This document shows positions 33,627-43,530 of a DNA stretch of 64,000 nucleotides, piece after piece. The translations under genes were made by a program, and so were the position numbers. The notes below the pieces were generated by a model, which saw only the letters and a program-made list of their open reading frames with translations, had not been told where the DNA came from and did no database searches. Each line of letters begins with the position of its first letter. Position 1 is the first letter of the stretch. This DNA comes from JAHJQZ01 sp963675235 (GTDB taxonomy: Bacteria > Pseudomonadota > Alphaproteobacteria > Rhizobiales > Devosiaceae), in the NCBI GenBank assembly GCA_963675235.2, contig CAXXFU010000002.1, positions 1,116,001 to 1,180,000 of the forward strand, given 5' to 3'.

Positions 33627-34829
33627 TCAGCCCGCCGGTATGCCGAAGACCGCCACCGCATAGGCAAGCGCTGCCAGCGCGCCGAACCAGAGTGCCTTTT
33701 GGCGCTCATTGCGGTGGCGCGCAATCATCACCGACACGGTGCATTGCAACCCGTAGAACAGGGCGAAGGCGCGCGAGGCGAGCGCCACGATCTGGGTTAC
33801 GTCAGTCGCCCAGATGACGAGCACACCGACCACGCCGATCAGCACGTAGGCATGCCTGGGGTCGATGTGTTTATGGGTCGTGTCCGAGATCAACTCGCTG
33901 GCGCCGATACTGTCGGCGACCGAGGCACTGAACTGGCTGGCGATGGCCCCGGCTGTCACCACGAAGGGCAGTAGCGGCGACACGCGCCCGATGACGTCGA
34001 TGAATCCGGCAACATCGGCGGTCGAGGTGAAATAGGGATAAAGCGGGATCATCAGCACGAAGAACGTCAGATAGACCGCGGAAGAAACGATCTGCGACCG
34101 GCGCATGGCGGCAACACGGGTTTTGGCGTCATACATGTCGCCCATGAATCGTGTCGTTTCGAAGCCCTGCACGATGATCAGCATGCCCATCAGGAATCGT
34201 AGCGTGTCCCAATCGAACACATGGTTTTCGGCCAATGTGGCGGTCCAGGAATAGTCTGACGGCAGGGTCAGGCCAAAAATCGCCAGGGCGACGAGCAGGG
34301 CCGCGATCACCGAGAGATTGGCGCTGACGGTGTATTTCTCCGCCCGCTCGATGCCGCTCAGGCCCCTGATGGCGCCGACGCCGGCGATCAGCACGATCAG
34401 CGTTGTCGCGATTGCCTTGCCGAGCAAAGGATCGGCCCAGCCGGCGAGCTTGAGACCGAAGGTTGCAAGCAGGACGAGATAATAGGCGACGGAGATGAAA
34501 TAGGCCCCGATCAGCGCGAAATGCGACACGATCTCGAACGACTCGATCGGGTGACCGGCTTTGGCGGTATCGAAGATCGGCTCGCCGTAGCGGATGTTGT
34601 AGCGGATGGCACCACCGATGAAATAGGCGGTCAGCGTCAGCACTGCGACCGCGACCACGGCCCAGATGCCGACGGCGCTGGCCAGCAGTGGCACCGACAC
34701 CAGAAAGCCGGACCCGATGATCGAGGCCAGCGGCGTGACCGTCGCCGACCAGCCCTTGTTGGACCTGACGCGCCGGCTGATCAGCGCCGCGAAAACAGCG
34801 ACAACAACCAGCCCGAGAACAACTTCCAT
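33627..34829 (-). CDS. Multi-pass membrane protein, possible APC/LeuT-fold transporter
   Basis: 400 residues with about eleven hydrophobic segments. The N-terminal WSATVTPLASIIGSGFLVSVPLL has the unwound-helix glycine pattern (SIIGSGFLV) seen in amino-acid permease-like (LeuT-fold) proteins, and GAIASQFSASVADSIGASELISD near residue 300 contains polar residues inside a helix. I do not recognise a characterised transporter. It lies just upstream on the minus strand of nothing related; the quinone reductase gene is 18 bases upstream and may be co-transcribed. Confidence 0.7.
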   Translation of the reverse strand: MEVVLGLVVVAVFAALISRRVRSNKGWSATVTPLASIIGSGFLVSVPLLASAVGIWAVVAVAVLTLTAYFIGGAIRYNIRYGEPIFDTAKAGHPIESFEIVSHFALIGAYFISVAYYLVLLATFGLKLAGWADPLLGKAIATTLIVLIAGVGAIRGLSGIERAEKYTVSANLSVIAALLVALAIFGLTLPSDYSWTATLAENHVFDWDTLRFLMGMLIIVQGFETTRFMGDMYDAKTRVAAMRRSQIVSSAVYLTFFVLMIPLYPYFTSTADVAGFIDVIGRVSPLLPFVVTAGAIASQFSASVADSIGASELISDTTHKHIDPRHAYVLIGVVGVLVIWATDVTQIVALASRAFALFYGLQCTVSVMIARHRNERQKALWFGALAALAYAVAVFGIPAG

Positions 34830-34847
34830 CAAGGCGCCCTGCCTTGT

Positions 34848-35822
34848 CTAGGGCACCAGCACCGTCGAGCCCCGGGTCTGGCGCGCCGCCAGCGCTTCAT
34901 GGGCCTTGGCCACCTCTGCAAGTGACCAGGTCTGGCCAATGGCAACCGTCACCGAGCCATCCCGGATCTTGGCCCACACGCGTTCGGCGCCGGCGATTTC
35001 AGCCTCCCGATCGGGGAAGTAGGACGCGATGGTCGGCCGGGTGACATAGAGCGAGCCCTTGCCAGCGAGAATGCCGAGGTTCGGCACCGACACCGCGCCG
35101 GAGGAATTGCCGAACGAAACCATCAGCCCGCGCGGCCACAGACAGCCGAGCGAGGTTTCGAACGTGTCCTTGCCGATGGAATCGTAAACGACGCCGACGC
35201 CCTTGCCGCCGGTCAGTTGGCGCACCTTGGTGGCGAAATCGGGCGTGGTGACGATGTTGATGACCTCGTCGCAACCCAGCGCCCTGGCGATCTCGGCTTT
35301 GTCGTCCGAGCCCACCGTTCCGATGACGCGCAGACCGAGCGATTTGGCCCATTGCACGGCGATCTGGCCGACGCCGCCGGCGACGGAGTGAAAGACGATG
35401 GTCTCGCCCGGCTGCGGCGTCGCCGTCATCTCGAGCAGATAGAGAACGGTCAATCCCTTGAGAATGGCGGCAGCGGCAACTTCCGAGGGAATGTCGTCGG
35501 GAACGGGAATAAGCCGTGCCGCCGGAACGTTGCGCTCTTCGGAATAGGCGCCGATCGGTCCGGAATAGCAGACGCGGTCGCCGGGCTTGAGGAAGTCGAC
35601 CCCCTCCCCGAGTTCGGTCACGGTGCCTGCCGCCTCGCTCCCCGGCGTCAGCGGCAGGGGCAGCGGGTAAAGGCCGATGCGGTGATAGATGTCGAGGAAG
35701 TTGAGCCCGATGGCATCGTGCCGGATGCGTACCTCGCCGGGACCGGGCGGCAGCAGTTCCCGATCCTTGTATCTGAGGACCTCGGGTCCGCCGAATTCGT
35801 CGATGATGATGGCTTTGCTCAT
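34848..35822 (-). CDS. qorA: Quinone oxidoreductase (zeta-crystallin-like MDR)
   Basis: 324 residues of the zinc-free medium-chain dehydrogenase type, reducing quinones with NADPH. Characteristic features are LNFLDIYHRIGLYPLPLPLTPGSE near residue 40, the cofactor motif AGGVGQ near residue 148, and no structural zinc cysteines. The ATG overlaps the terC stop by 4 bases (35819-35822), so the pair is translationally coupled. Confidence 0.92.
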   Translation of the reverse strand: MSKAIIIDEFGGPEVLRYKDRELLPPGPGEVRIRHDAIGLNFLDIYHRIGLYPLPLPLTPGSEAAGTVTELGEGVDFLKPGDRVCYSGPIGAYSEERNVPAARLIPVPDDIPSEVAAAAILKGLTVLYLLEMTATPQPGETIVFHSVAGGVGQIAVQWAKSLGLRVIGTVGSDDKAEIARALGCDEVINIVTTPDFATKVRQLTGGKGVGVVYDSIGKDTFETSLGCLWPRGLMVSFGNSSGAVSVPNLGILAGKGSLYVTRPTIASYFPDREAEIAGAERVWAKIRDGSVTVAIGQTWSLAEVAKAHEALAARQTRGSTVLVP

Positions 35823-36553
35823 TGGGTTTCGCGCCTTTGTTTACGCCGCGCCTGGGCGAAGATGTTGAAACTCTCGACAAGCACCGCGAAGGCCATTGCC
35901 GAATAGATGTAGCCCTTGGGGACATGCACGCCGAGCCCGTCGGCCACCAGCGTCACGCCGATCATCAGAAGGAATGCCAGCGCCAGCATTTTCGTGGTCG
36001 GGTGGCGCGCGATGAAGCCCGAGATCGAGTTCGAGGCAAAATACATCAGCGCCATGGCGATGACGACGGCGGTGATCATGATCTCGAGATGCTGGGCCAT
36101 GCCGATGGCGGTGATGATCGAGTCGATGGAGAACACCATGTCGAGCAGGACGATCTGGACGATCACCGAACTGAAGACACTCGGCGCGTTCTGGCGGGCC
36201 TTTTCCTCGTCGGTCGGCTCCTCGATGGCGTGGTGAATCTCGACCGTCGCCTTGTAGACAAGGAAGGCGCCGCCAGCCAGAAGGATCAAGTCGCGCCAGG
36301 AGATGTCGTGCTCGAACACAGTAGCGATCGGCTCGGTCAGCCCAATGATCCACGAGATCACCAGCAGCAACAGCAATCGGAAGATCAGCGCCAGCGACAG
36401 CCCGATCTGGCGGGCGCGCCGCGCTGCGGCCGCCGGCAGGCGCGACACCAGCACCGAAATGAACACGATGTTGTCGATGCCCAGAACGATCTCGAGCAGG
36501 GTCAGCGTGGCAAGGCTGGCCCAGGCGGTCGGGCTTAGCAAAAGTTCGATCAT
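35819..36553 (-). CDS. TerC-family integral membrane protein
   Basis: 244 residues with about seven membrane helices. LEIVLGIDNIVFISVLV near residue 20 and LLDMVFSIDSIITAIGMA near residue 137 are the paired acidic TerC signatures. TerC proteins are linked to manganese export during membrane protein metallation and to tellurite resistance; which applies here is unknown. The stop overlaps the qorA start. Confidence 0.9.
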   Translation of the reverse strand: MIELLLSPTAWASLATLTLLEIVLGIDNIVFISVLVSRLPAAAARRARQIGLSLALIFRLLLLLVISWIIGLTEPIATVFEHDISWRDLILLAGGAFLVYKATVEIHHAIEEPTDEEKARQNAPSVFSSVIVQIVLLDMVFSIDSIITAIGMAQHLEIMITAVVIAMALMYFASNSISGFIARHPTTKMLALAFLLMIGVTLVADGLGVHVPKGYIYSAMAFAVLVESFNIFAQARRKQRRETQ

Positions 36554-36752
36554 TGCGGCCTCTTTGCGTGGAGCCCGAAGCTATGCCGAACAGCCACAAA
36601 ATTGAAGCCTCGACGACATTTTGCGCACCGGCGCCAGGCCTGAGCAAAACATTTCCTTTTTGGAAGGTTTCCTCGAAACCCGGCATCTCCCGCCCGCTTC
36701 GCCGGCCTGGCGTCACGCCATAAACTGCCGGTCCAGATCAAGGAGCAATCCA

Positions 36753-37186
36753 ATGGAGTCCTTCTCCCCCGTTCCCGCCACGATCGGCGGCCTGTTGATC
36801 GGCCTCTCGGCCGCGATTCTGTGGATCGGCAATGGCCGCATCGCCGGCATTTCGGGTATTTTCGGTCGGATCCTTCCCCCGACGGGGCCGGTCCGCTGGC
36901 GTTTTGCCTTCCTCGCGTCGATGGTCGTCATGGCCGGTCTCGGTGCATTGGCCTTCCCGGGCTGGGCGTCGGCGGACCGGGTGCCCCGGCCCCGCAGCTG
37001 ATCGGCGATCCGCTGTGGCTGGCAATTGCCGGGCTGCTGACCGGTCTTGGCACCAAGATCGGCAATGGCTGCACCTCCGGGCACGGTGTGTGCGGCCTGG
37101 CGCGCCTGTCGGTGCGCTCGGGTGTGGCGGTCGCGGTTTTCTTCGGCGTGGCCATGCTGACGGTCGCCGTCACGGGAGTGGTTTGA
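36753..37186 (+). pseudogene. YeeE/YedE-family transporter half, interrupted by a frameshift
   Basis: ATG 36753 has an AAGGAG Shine-Dalgarno. The first frame gives MESFSPVPATIGGLLIGL to GALAFPGWASAD and then stops at 36999-37001. The rest of the protein (LIGDPLWLAIAGLLTGLGTK, then the sulfur-transport signature NGCTSGHGVCGLARLS) continues in another frame to TGA 37184-37186. The total of 434 bases is one short of 145 codons, so a single missing base between about 36955 and 36990 explains it. It is either a true pseudogene or a sequencing error. The partner gene follows in TGATG overlap. Confidence 0.8.
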
Positions 37187-37656
37187 TGCACAAGGACAAC
37201 AATTCCTGGAGCTATGTTGCAACCGCTGCGGTGTCCGGCGGCCTGTTCGGTCTCGGGCTCTACGTTTCGCAGATGGTCGATCCGCTGAAAGTCCTGCGCT
37301 TTCTCGACATCGGTGCAATCGCCTCCGGCGGCTGGGACCCGAGCCTCGCCTTCGTCATCGCGCCGGCAATCCTTGTCACCTTCATCGCCAACCGCTTTGC
37401 CCGAGGCCTCAGGGCGCCGCTGTTCAACGGGCATTTCCACCTGCCCGACCTCAAGGACGTCGACACGCCACTGATTCTCGGCGCGGCCCTGTTCGGCATC
37501 GGCTGGGGCATGTCCGGCATCTGCCCCGGCCCGGCGATCACGCTCATCGCCTTCGTGCCGGAAAATCTGCTGATTTTCCTTGCCGCCATGTTCGCAGGCT
37601 CTTTTGCCGGCGGATTCGTCCTCAAGTGGATGACGCGCCGCCCCGCCATCGCGTAA
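37186..37656 (+). CDS. YeeE/YedE-family protein, second half (DUF6691-type)
   Basis: 156 residues with four hydrophobic segments. GLFGLGLYVSQMVDPLKVL at the start and FGIGWGMSGICPGPAITLI near residue 106 (with the conserved Cys) are typical of the second of two small YeeE/YedE proteins. Such pairs are thought to import thiosulfate or related sulfur compounds. The ATG overlaps the stop of the frameshifted first half, so translation of this gene may depend on it. Confidence 0.88.
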   Translation: MHKDNNSWSYVATAAVSGGLFGLGLYVSQMVDPLKVLRFLDIGAIASGGWDPSLAFVIAPAILVTFIANRFARGLRAPLFNGHFHLPDLKDVDTPLILGAALFGIGWGMSGICPGPAITLIAFVPENLLIFLAAMFAGSFAGGFVLKWMTRRPAIA

Positions 37657-37718
37657 ACTGACGGTTCGGACCGGCAGTGCCGGACCGAACCGAACAACGC
37701 GAGACCTGCGGGACCAAA

Positions 37719-38876
37719 GTGAGCGCATACGATATCGCCATCATCGGTGGGGGCCTGGCCGGATCGGCCGCCGCCATCGTTTGTGCCGAAGCCGGCTACA
37801 GAACAGTTCATTTCGCCCCCAAAGGCCCCGAGGACCGGCGCACATCGGCCCTGATGGGGCCTTCGGTCGATTTCCTCGTGCGTACCGGGCTGATCGATCG
37901 CCCCGAGGCGCATGCCGTGCCCCTCACCCGCATCCGCATCATCGATGGCACGCACCGATTGTTGCGGGCGCCGGAGACCCTTTTTGAAGCCAGCGAAACC
38001 GGGCGCGAAGCCTTTGGCTGGAACTTCGCCAACGCGCCGCTTCTCGCCCATTTCGCCGTCCGCGCCACCGCACTCGACAATCTGACGATTGTCGAGTGCG
38101 TGGCAAAAGGGTTCGTCCGCACCGGAAAGGGCTTTGAGATCACCCCTGCCGATGGCAAACCCGTCGTTGCCAACCTGCTTGTCGGCGCCGATGGCAAGCG
38201 CTCGCCGGTGCGCGAGTTTGCCGGCATCGGCGCACGCGAGCGCCCGTTCGGGCAGGCGGCGCTGGTCTGCGATCTCGAGCTCTCCCGTCCGCTCGAGGGC
38301 ACATCCGTCGAATTCCATTACGAGAACGGCCCGTTCACTCTGGTGCCGGCCGGTGGAAACAAGGCCAATCTTGTCTGGATCGACAGGCCAGCCGTTCTCG
38401 AGACCGCCCGCGACGGCGATTTCACCGGAGCGCTCAACGGCCGCAGCCAGCACCTGTTCGGCGCCATTGCGCCGATCAGCCCGAGCGCCATCTTCCCTTT
38501 GTCGATGCTGAGCGTTTCGTCCGCCGGAAAGGCCGGTATCGTGCTGGTCGGCGAAGCGGCGCACGCCTTTCCGCCCATCGGCGCCCAGGGGCTCAATCTC
38601 GGCTTGCGCGATGTTGCCGACCTGGTCGCATCACTCGGCGCAACCGACAGGTCGGCGCCCGATTGGGCCGATGGCGTCAGCTCCGCCTATGCGAGGCGCC
38701 GCGCCGACGACCTGATGCGCACAGGTGGCGGCGTCGAGGCGCTGTTCCGCTCCCTGCTCTATGATTTCCTGCCGGTGCAGGCGGCCCGGGCCGGAGGCCT
38801 GTGGGCACTCAAGCTCATACCCGGCTTGCGGCGCAGCGCCATGCAGGCAGGCATGGGCGAACGCGGCACCACGTGA
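37719..38876 (+). CDS. UbiH/UbiF-family FAD-dependent hydroxylase
   Basis: 385 residues, a class A flavoprotein monooxygenase likely acting in ubiquinone ring hydroxylation. The FAD-binding GGGLAGSAAA is at residues 9-18, the DG motif is VGADGKRSPVRE near 160, and the GD-like motif is GEAAHAFPPIGAQGLNLGLRD near 285. GTG 37719 is chosen because the Rossmann strand should begin within a few residues; an upstream GTG 37677 exists. A strong bidirectional terminator starts two bases after its stop. Confidence 0.9.
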   Translation: MSAYDIAIIGGGLAGSAAAIVCAEAGYRTVHFAPKGPEDRRTSALMGPSVDFLVRTGLIDRPEAHAVPLTRIRIIDGTHRLLRAPETLFEASETGREAFGWNFANAPLLAHFAVRATALDNLTIVECVAKGFVRTGKGFEITPADGKPVVANLLVGADGKRSPVREFAGIGARERPFGQAALVCDLELSRPLEGTSVEFHYENGPFTLVPAGGNKANLVWIDRPAVLETARDGDFTGALNGRSQHLFGAIAPISPSAIFPLSMLSVSSAGKAGIVLVGEAAHAFPPIGAQGLNLGLRDVADLVASLGATDRSAPDWADGVSSAYARRRADDLMRTGGGVEALFRSLLYDFLPVQAARAGGLWALKLIPGLRRSAMQAGMGERGTT

Positions 38877-38877
38877 A

Positions 38878-38899
38878 AAGGGGCGCCTGAGCGCCCCTT
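38878..38899. terminator. Bidirectional terminator
   Basis: AAGGGGCGC pairs perfectly with GCGCCCCTT around CTGA. It is flanked by A-rich sequence on the left, which reads as TTTT for the minus-strand ialB transcript, and it sits between two convergent genes. Confidence 0.85.
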
Positions 38900-38928
38900 G
38901 AACCTTTTCGCGATGATCGGCGAAACCG

Positions 38929-39666
38929 TCAGTTGCCGTCAGAAGCCGCAGGCGCGTCACTCGCCGGCGCATCGGCCGCTTGGCCTTCCTTCTCGCGGCG
39001 AATCTGCTCGGCGAGATCCTGGACCGCCTGGCCGAGTTTCTCGGTCGCCGTGTTCTGCTGGGGGGCCTGCATGTCTGTCAGCGAGACATAGTCCTCGCCA
39101 TCGTAAACGGCGGTGAAGCCCGCAAGGTCGATCTCGATAGTGACGTCGTCGCCACGGGCATTCTTGGCCTTCAGCTTGAGCACGGCGCCGCGCTTCAGGC
39201 TGGTGACGAAGGATTCGTCGACCGAGGTGCGCACATTGCACATCTGCGAATCGCAGGCGATGTAGGGGAGCGCCAATTCGCGGCCGCTGTCGATCTGCAG
39301 CCGCAGCCCATAGGGCAGCGTCACGCCGAGAGGCATCGAGGCCATGATCAGCAACGGACTCTTGTCGGCGGGATTGTTCCTGAGGATGAACCGGGCGATG
39401 GGCTGGTTCTGGGCAAAAACAAGCTGACGTACCAGGCAAAGCTGCTGTTCGTTGCCCGGAATGTCGCCGCAGAACTTGAGCCAGGGCAGAGCCGGTTTTG
39501 TCGCCTCGGAGGTTGCTGCCTCCGCTGCCGGCGCATCCGTGGCCGATGAATTGGCCGGCGCCGGAGCCGGCGCATCACTGGTGTTGTCCTGGGCAAAGCC
39601 CGCGGTGGGCGCAAGCAGGAAGGCGATCCAGACCATTACGAGGCCGAGCGCGCGTTTCGCTGTCAT
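38929..39666 (-). CDS. Invasion-associated locus B (IalB) family secreted protein
   Basis: 245 residues. A signal peptide is clear (LVMVWIAFLLAPTAGFA, cleaved near residue 25), followed by an Ala/Pro/Asp-rich linker and the IalB domain with conserved cysteines (FCGDIPGNEQQLCLVRQ, then YIACDSQMC). A low-complexity charged tail rich in Ala-Asp ends the protein. IalB proteins are periplasmic and widespread in Rhizobiales; the name comes from Bartonella and does not imply virulence here. Confidence 0.9.
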   Translation of the reverse strand: MTAKRALGLVMVWIAFLLAPTAGFAQDNTSDAPAPAPANSSATDAPAAEAATSEATKPALPWLKFCGDIPGNEQQLCLVRQLVFAQNQPIARFILRNNPADKSPLLIMASMPLGVTLPYGLRLQIDSGRELALPYIACDSQMCNVRTSVDESFVTSLKRGAVLKLKAKNARGDDVTIEIDLAGFTAVYDGEDYVSLTDMQAPQQNTATEKLGQAVQDLAEQIRREKEGQAADAPASDAPAASDGN

Positions 39667-39769
39667 AACTGTATCCGTGGTTCGGTTCGGGCAGACACTG
39701 CCGTCCATTGATGTCGGTTTGAAGGCAGGAATTCGGGCAATAACATGACCGCCGAGGCTTTCCAATGCA

Positions 39770-42700
39770 TTATCCGGCTGCGCTCTTGGGCGCCGCGCCC
39801 TTTTCGGCCAGCACGACGAGCCGGCTGAGAATCGCCGCAGTACCCTTGAGCCGCTGTTCGGGCTCGGGCCAGTTGCGCGAGAAGACCAGCTTCTGATCGG
39901 GCTTCAGGCGCACCATCTGGGTCGGGTCCGATACGAGCGAGACAAGCCCTGCCGGGTTGGCGAAGGAATTGTTCCTGAGCGAAATAACCGCACCTTTTGG
40001 TCCGGCCTCGACCCGTTCGATATTGGCGGCCCGACACAGCGCCTTGACGACCACGACCTTCAGAAGAGCCGTTACCTCCTCGGGCAGCGGGCCGAATCGG
40101 TCGATCAGTTCGGCGCCGAAGGCATCGATCTCGCGCGTCTCGGTCAGGTCGCCGAGGCGCCGGTACAACTGCATCCTCACCTGCAGGTCGGGCACGTAAT
40201 GCTCGGGGATCATCACCGGCATGCCGAGCGAGATCTGCGGCGACCATTCGCCGGCATCGACCGCCTCGCCTTCGCCGCCAAGACTGGCGACCGCTTCTTC
40301 AAGCATCGACTGATAGAGCTCGTAGCCGACTTCGCGAATATTGCCCGACTGCTCTTCCCCGAGAAGATTCCCCGCCCCGCGGATGTCGAGGTCGTGGCTG
40401 GCGAGCTGGAAGCCGGCGCCAAGCGACTCAAGCGATTGCAACACCTGCAGCCGCCGCTGGGCGGTATCGGTCAGCTTGCGGTCGGCCGGGACGGTGAACA
40501 GCGCATAGGCGCGGGTCTTGGACCGGCCGATGCGGCCACGGATCTGGTAGAGCTGCGCCAGGCCGAAATTGTCGGCGCGGTGGACAATCAGCGTGTTGGC
40601 ATTGGGAATATCGAGCCCCGATTCGACAATGGTCGTCGCCACCAGCACGTCGAACCGCCCGTCATAGAAGGCGTTCATGATGTCGTCGAGCTGGCCCGGC
40701 GCCATCTGGCCATTGGCAACAACGAAACTGACCTCGGGCACCTGCGTCTTGAGGAACTCGGCGATCTCGGGCTGGTCCTTGATGCGCGGCACAACATAGA
40801 AGGCCTGTCCGCCGCGGTATTTTTCGCGCAGCAGCGCCTCCCTGACTGTCAACGGATCGAAAGGCGAGACGAAGGTGCGGATGGCAAGGCGGTCGATCGG
40901 CGGCGTTGCCAGCAGCGACAGGTCGCGGACACCGGCCAGGGCCAGCTGCAGCGTGCGCGGAATCGGCGTCGCCGTCAGCGTCAGCACGTGGACATTGGCC
41001 TTCAGCTCCTTCAGCCGTTCCTTGTGCGCCACGCCGAAATGCTGCTCCTCGTCGACGATCAAGAGGCCGAGATCGCGGAACTTGATCGACTTGCCCAGAA
41101 GCGCATGCGTGCCGACGATTATGTCGACCGTGCCATCGGCAATGCCCTGTTTGGCGGCGCGCAGATCGGAAGACGATACCAGGCGCGACGCATGGGCCAG
41201 CCGGATCGGCAGGCCGGCGAAGCGCTCCGAAAAGGTCTTGAAATGCTGGCGGGCGAGCAGCGTCGTCGGCACGACCACCGCTACCTGCCGCCCCGACATC
41301 GCCATGGCGAAAGCCGCACGCAAGGCGACCTCTGTCTTGCCGAAGCCGACATCGCCACACACCAGCCTGTCCATGACCCGGCCTTCGGTCATGTCCTCGA
41401 AGACCTGGGAGATCGAGGCGAGCTGGTCCTCGGTTTCCTCGAAGGGGAATCGCGCGGCGAACTCGTCGTAGATGCCCGAGGGCAATTCGATCGGCTCGAC
41501 ACGGGCCAATTCGCGCTGCGCCGCGATCTTGATGAGCTGCTCGGCCATGTCGCGGATGCGTTGCTTGAGCTTGGCCTTCTTGGCCTGCCAGGCGACGCCG
41601 CCAAGCCGGTCGAGTTCGACATGCTCGGCATCCGAACCGTAGCGCGTCAGAAGCTCGATGTTCTCGACCGGCAGGTAGAGCTTGGTCTGGCCGGCATATT
41701 CGATCTCGACACAATCATGGGGCGCACCGGCCGCCTCGATGGCCCTGAGGCCGATGAAGCGCCCGATTCCGTGCTCGACATGGACGACGAGGTCGCCGGC
41801 GGCGAGGCTCGATGCCTCGGTCAGGGCGTTCTCCGCCCGCTTGCGCCGGGCATGGCGGATGATGCGCTCGCCGAGGATGTCCTGCTCTGAAAGCACCAGG
41901 ATCGAGTCGGTCTCGTAGCCGGTTTCGAGTTCGAGGGTGACGAAGGCCACCGTGCCCGGCGGTGTCATCTCGGCATCGCGCCAGTTGTCGGCCTTTTTGG
42001 CCTTGCCGAGTCCGTGATCGGCGAACAATTGCATCAGCCGCTCGCGCGTGCCCTCGGACCAGGCAGCGATAATGACGCGCTGGCCCTTGGCGCTGCGCTC
42101 ACCGATCAGCCTGACCACCGCTTCGAACAGGTTTGTGTCGGCGGCGCTGCGCTCGGCGGCAAAGCTCGGCGGCATGCGCCCGCCGGCGTTCTCGGCGCCA
42201 TCCTCGCTGGCGAAGGGCGACAGCACCAGACCGTTGCCGCCGGCCAGGGCCGCGAGGCCGGACGAGATCTCGTAAAGCGTTTCCGCCGGCACCGGCTTGT
42301 AGACTGTGGCGCCCGCCGGGTTGTCGCCAGTGCGGGCGCTTTCACGGGCCTCGTAATAGTCGGCAACCTGGTCCTGGCGCTCGGCAAGGGCATGATCGGC
42401 CTGGTCGTCGAAGATGAATTGCGCCGGCCCCGTGTAGGCCGTGAGCGGATCGAGCCTGTCGTAGAAGAACGGAAGCCAATGCTCCATGCCGGGGAACCGT
42501 TGCCCGGAACTGATGGCGGCATAGAGCTGGTCGTCGGCGGTATTGCCACCGAAACTCGAGGTATAGCGTCCGCGGAAATGCCGGATCGTTTCCGGATTGA
42601 GAATGACCTCGCTCATCGGCGACAGCGAGATCGATTTGAGCGAGCCGGTGCTGCGCTGGCTTTCGGGATCGAAGCTACGGATGGTCTCGAGGGTCGAACC

Positions 42701-43261
42701 GAAGAAATCGAATCTCAGCGGCGCCTCCATGCCGGCGGCGAACAGATCGACGAGGCCGCCGCGCACGGCATATTCGCCGGCTTCGCGCACCGTCGGCACG
42801 CGCAAATAGCCATTGCCAGCCGCCCAGGCGATCAGGCGTTCGCTATCGACCACCGCCCCGGCCTTGGCCGAGAACGACATGGTGGCGACAACCTCGCGCG
42901 GCGGCAGCTTCTGAAGGAGCGCATTGACGCTGGTCAGAACAACGGCGCCCCTGGTCATCGGATCGGTAAGTGCCGCCAGCGTCGCCATGCGCGCCGACAG
43001 CGTGACGGCGTTGGGCGAGACCCGGTCGTATGGCAAGCAGTCCCAGGCCGGCAGCGACAGGATAGTGTGGCCCGGCATCAGTGCCGGCAGCACATCGGCA
43101 AGCCGCTGCATGCGCCGCCCGTCGCGGGCAACAAAGACCAGTGACGCCGGTCCCGTTCCACCTTCCGAAAGTGCCCGCTCGACCAGCCGCGCCAGCATGA
43201 AGGGCTGCATGCCCTCGGGAACGTTGCCGATGCTGGCAAGACCTGCGCTGACCGGGTTCAT
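39770..43261 (-). CDS. mfd: Transcription-repair coupling factor Mfd
   Basis: 1163 residues. Mfd removes RNA polymerase stalled at lesions and recruits UvrA. In order: UvrB-like damage-recruitment region (LPAWDCLPYDRVSPN near 95), RNA-polymerase-interacting CarD-like domain (GDLVVHVEHGIGRFIGL near 495), the RecG-like helicase with Walker A CGDVGFGKTEVALRAA near 645 and DEEQHFGV near 745, and TATPIPRTLQLAL, then the TRCF domain. The start overlaps the sdhE stop by 4 bases. Confidence 0.97.
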   Translation of the reverse strand: MNPVSAGLASIGNVPEGMQPFMLARLVERALSEGGTGPASLVFVARDGRRMQRLADVLPALMPGHTILSLPAWDCLPYDRVSPNAVTLSARMATLAALTDPMTRGAVVLTSVNALLQKLPPREVVATMSFSAKAGAVVDSERLIAWAAGNGYLRVPTVREAGEYAVRGGLVDLFAAGMEAPLRFDFFGSTLETIRSFDPESQRSTGSLKSISLSPMSEVILNPETIRHFRGRYTSSFGGNTADDQLYAAISSGQRFPGMEHWLPFFYDRLDPLTAYTGPAQFIFDDQADHALAERQDQVADYYEARESARTGDNPAGATVYKPVPAETLYEISSGLAALAGGNGLVLSPFASEDGAENAGGRMPPSFAAERSAADTNLFEAVVRLIGERSAKGQRVIIAAWSEGTRERLMQLFADHGLGKAKKADNWRDAEMTPPGTVAFVTLELETGYETDSILVLSEQDILGERIIRHARRKRAENALTEASSLAAGDLVVHVEHGIGRFIGLRAIEAAGAPHDCVEIEYAGQTKLYLPVENIELLTRYGSDAEHVELDRLGGVAWQAKKAKLKQRIRDMAEQLIKIAAQRELARVEPIELPSGIYDEFAARFPFEETEDQLASISQVFEDMTEGRVMDRLVCGDVGFGKTEVALRAAFAMAMSGRQVAVVVPTTLLARQHFKTFSERFAGLPIRLAHASRLVSSSDLRAAKQGIADGTVDIIVGTHALLGKSIKFRDLGLLIVDEEQHFGVAHKERLKELKANVHVLTLTATPIPRTLQLALAGVRDLSLLATPPIDRLAIRTFVSPFDPLTVREALLREKYRGGQAFYVVPRIKDQPEIAEFLKTQVPEVSFVVANGQMAPGQLDDIMNAFYDGRFDVLVATTIVESGLDIPNANTLIVHRADNFGLAQLYQIRGRIGRSKTRAYALFTVPADRKLTDTAQRRLQVLQSLESLGAGFQLASHDLDIRGAGNLLGEEQSGNIREVGYELYQSMLEEAVASLGGEGEAVDAGEWSPQISLGMPVMIPEHYVPDLQVRMQLYRRLGDLTETREIDAFGAELIDRFGPLPEEVTALLKVVVVKALCRAANIERVEAGPKGAVISLRNNSFANPAGLVSLVSDPTQMVRLKPDQKLVFSRNWPEPEQRLKGTAAILSRLVVLAEKGAAPKSAAG

Positions 43262-43530
43262 CGCGAGAGCCTTTTGCTGGCGAAGGTGACGATGGCAGAG
43301 ATCATCTCGCCATTGTCATCGGCCGGCACCGGCGCCTGTCCGGTCACCCAGTTGAGGAAATCTGCGTCCGACTCTTCGAGTATCGCGGCAAAACGTTCGA
43401 GTGATTGCACATCGTAGCCATCGAGATGTGCCTCGGCGAACGATCCGAGCACAAGATCCATCTCCTTGGTTCCGCGATGATGAGCGCGGTAGAAAAGGCG
43501 CTTGCGGGTGGCTTCGAGGGCATCGGTCAT
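43258..43530 (-). CDS. sdhE: FAD assembly factor SdhE (succinate dehydrogenase assembly factor 2)
   Basis: 90 residues, promoting flavinylation of succinate dehydrogenase. The diagnostic RGTKEMDLVLG (RGxxE) lies near residue 19, followed by LERFAAILEESDADFLNWVTG. ATG 43530 with GGAAAG upstream is chosen over a longer frame. It is divergent from recG and translationally coupled to mfd; the recG-sdhE-mfd arrangement is common in Rhizobiales. Confidence 0.93.
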   Translation of the reverse strand: MTDALEATRKRLFYRAHHRGTKEMDLVLGSFAEAHLDGYDVQSLERFAAILEESDADFLNWVTGQAPVPADDNGEMISAIVTFASKRLSR

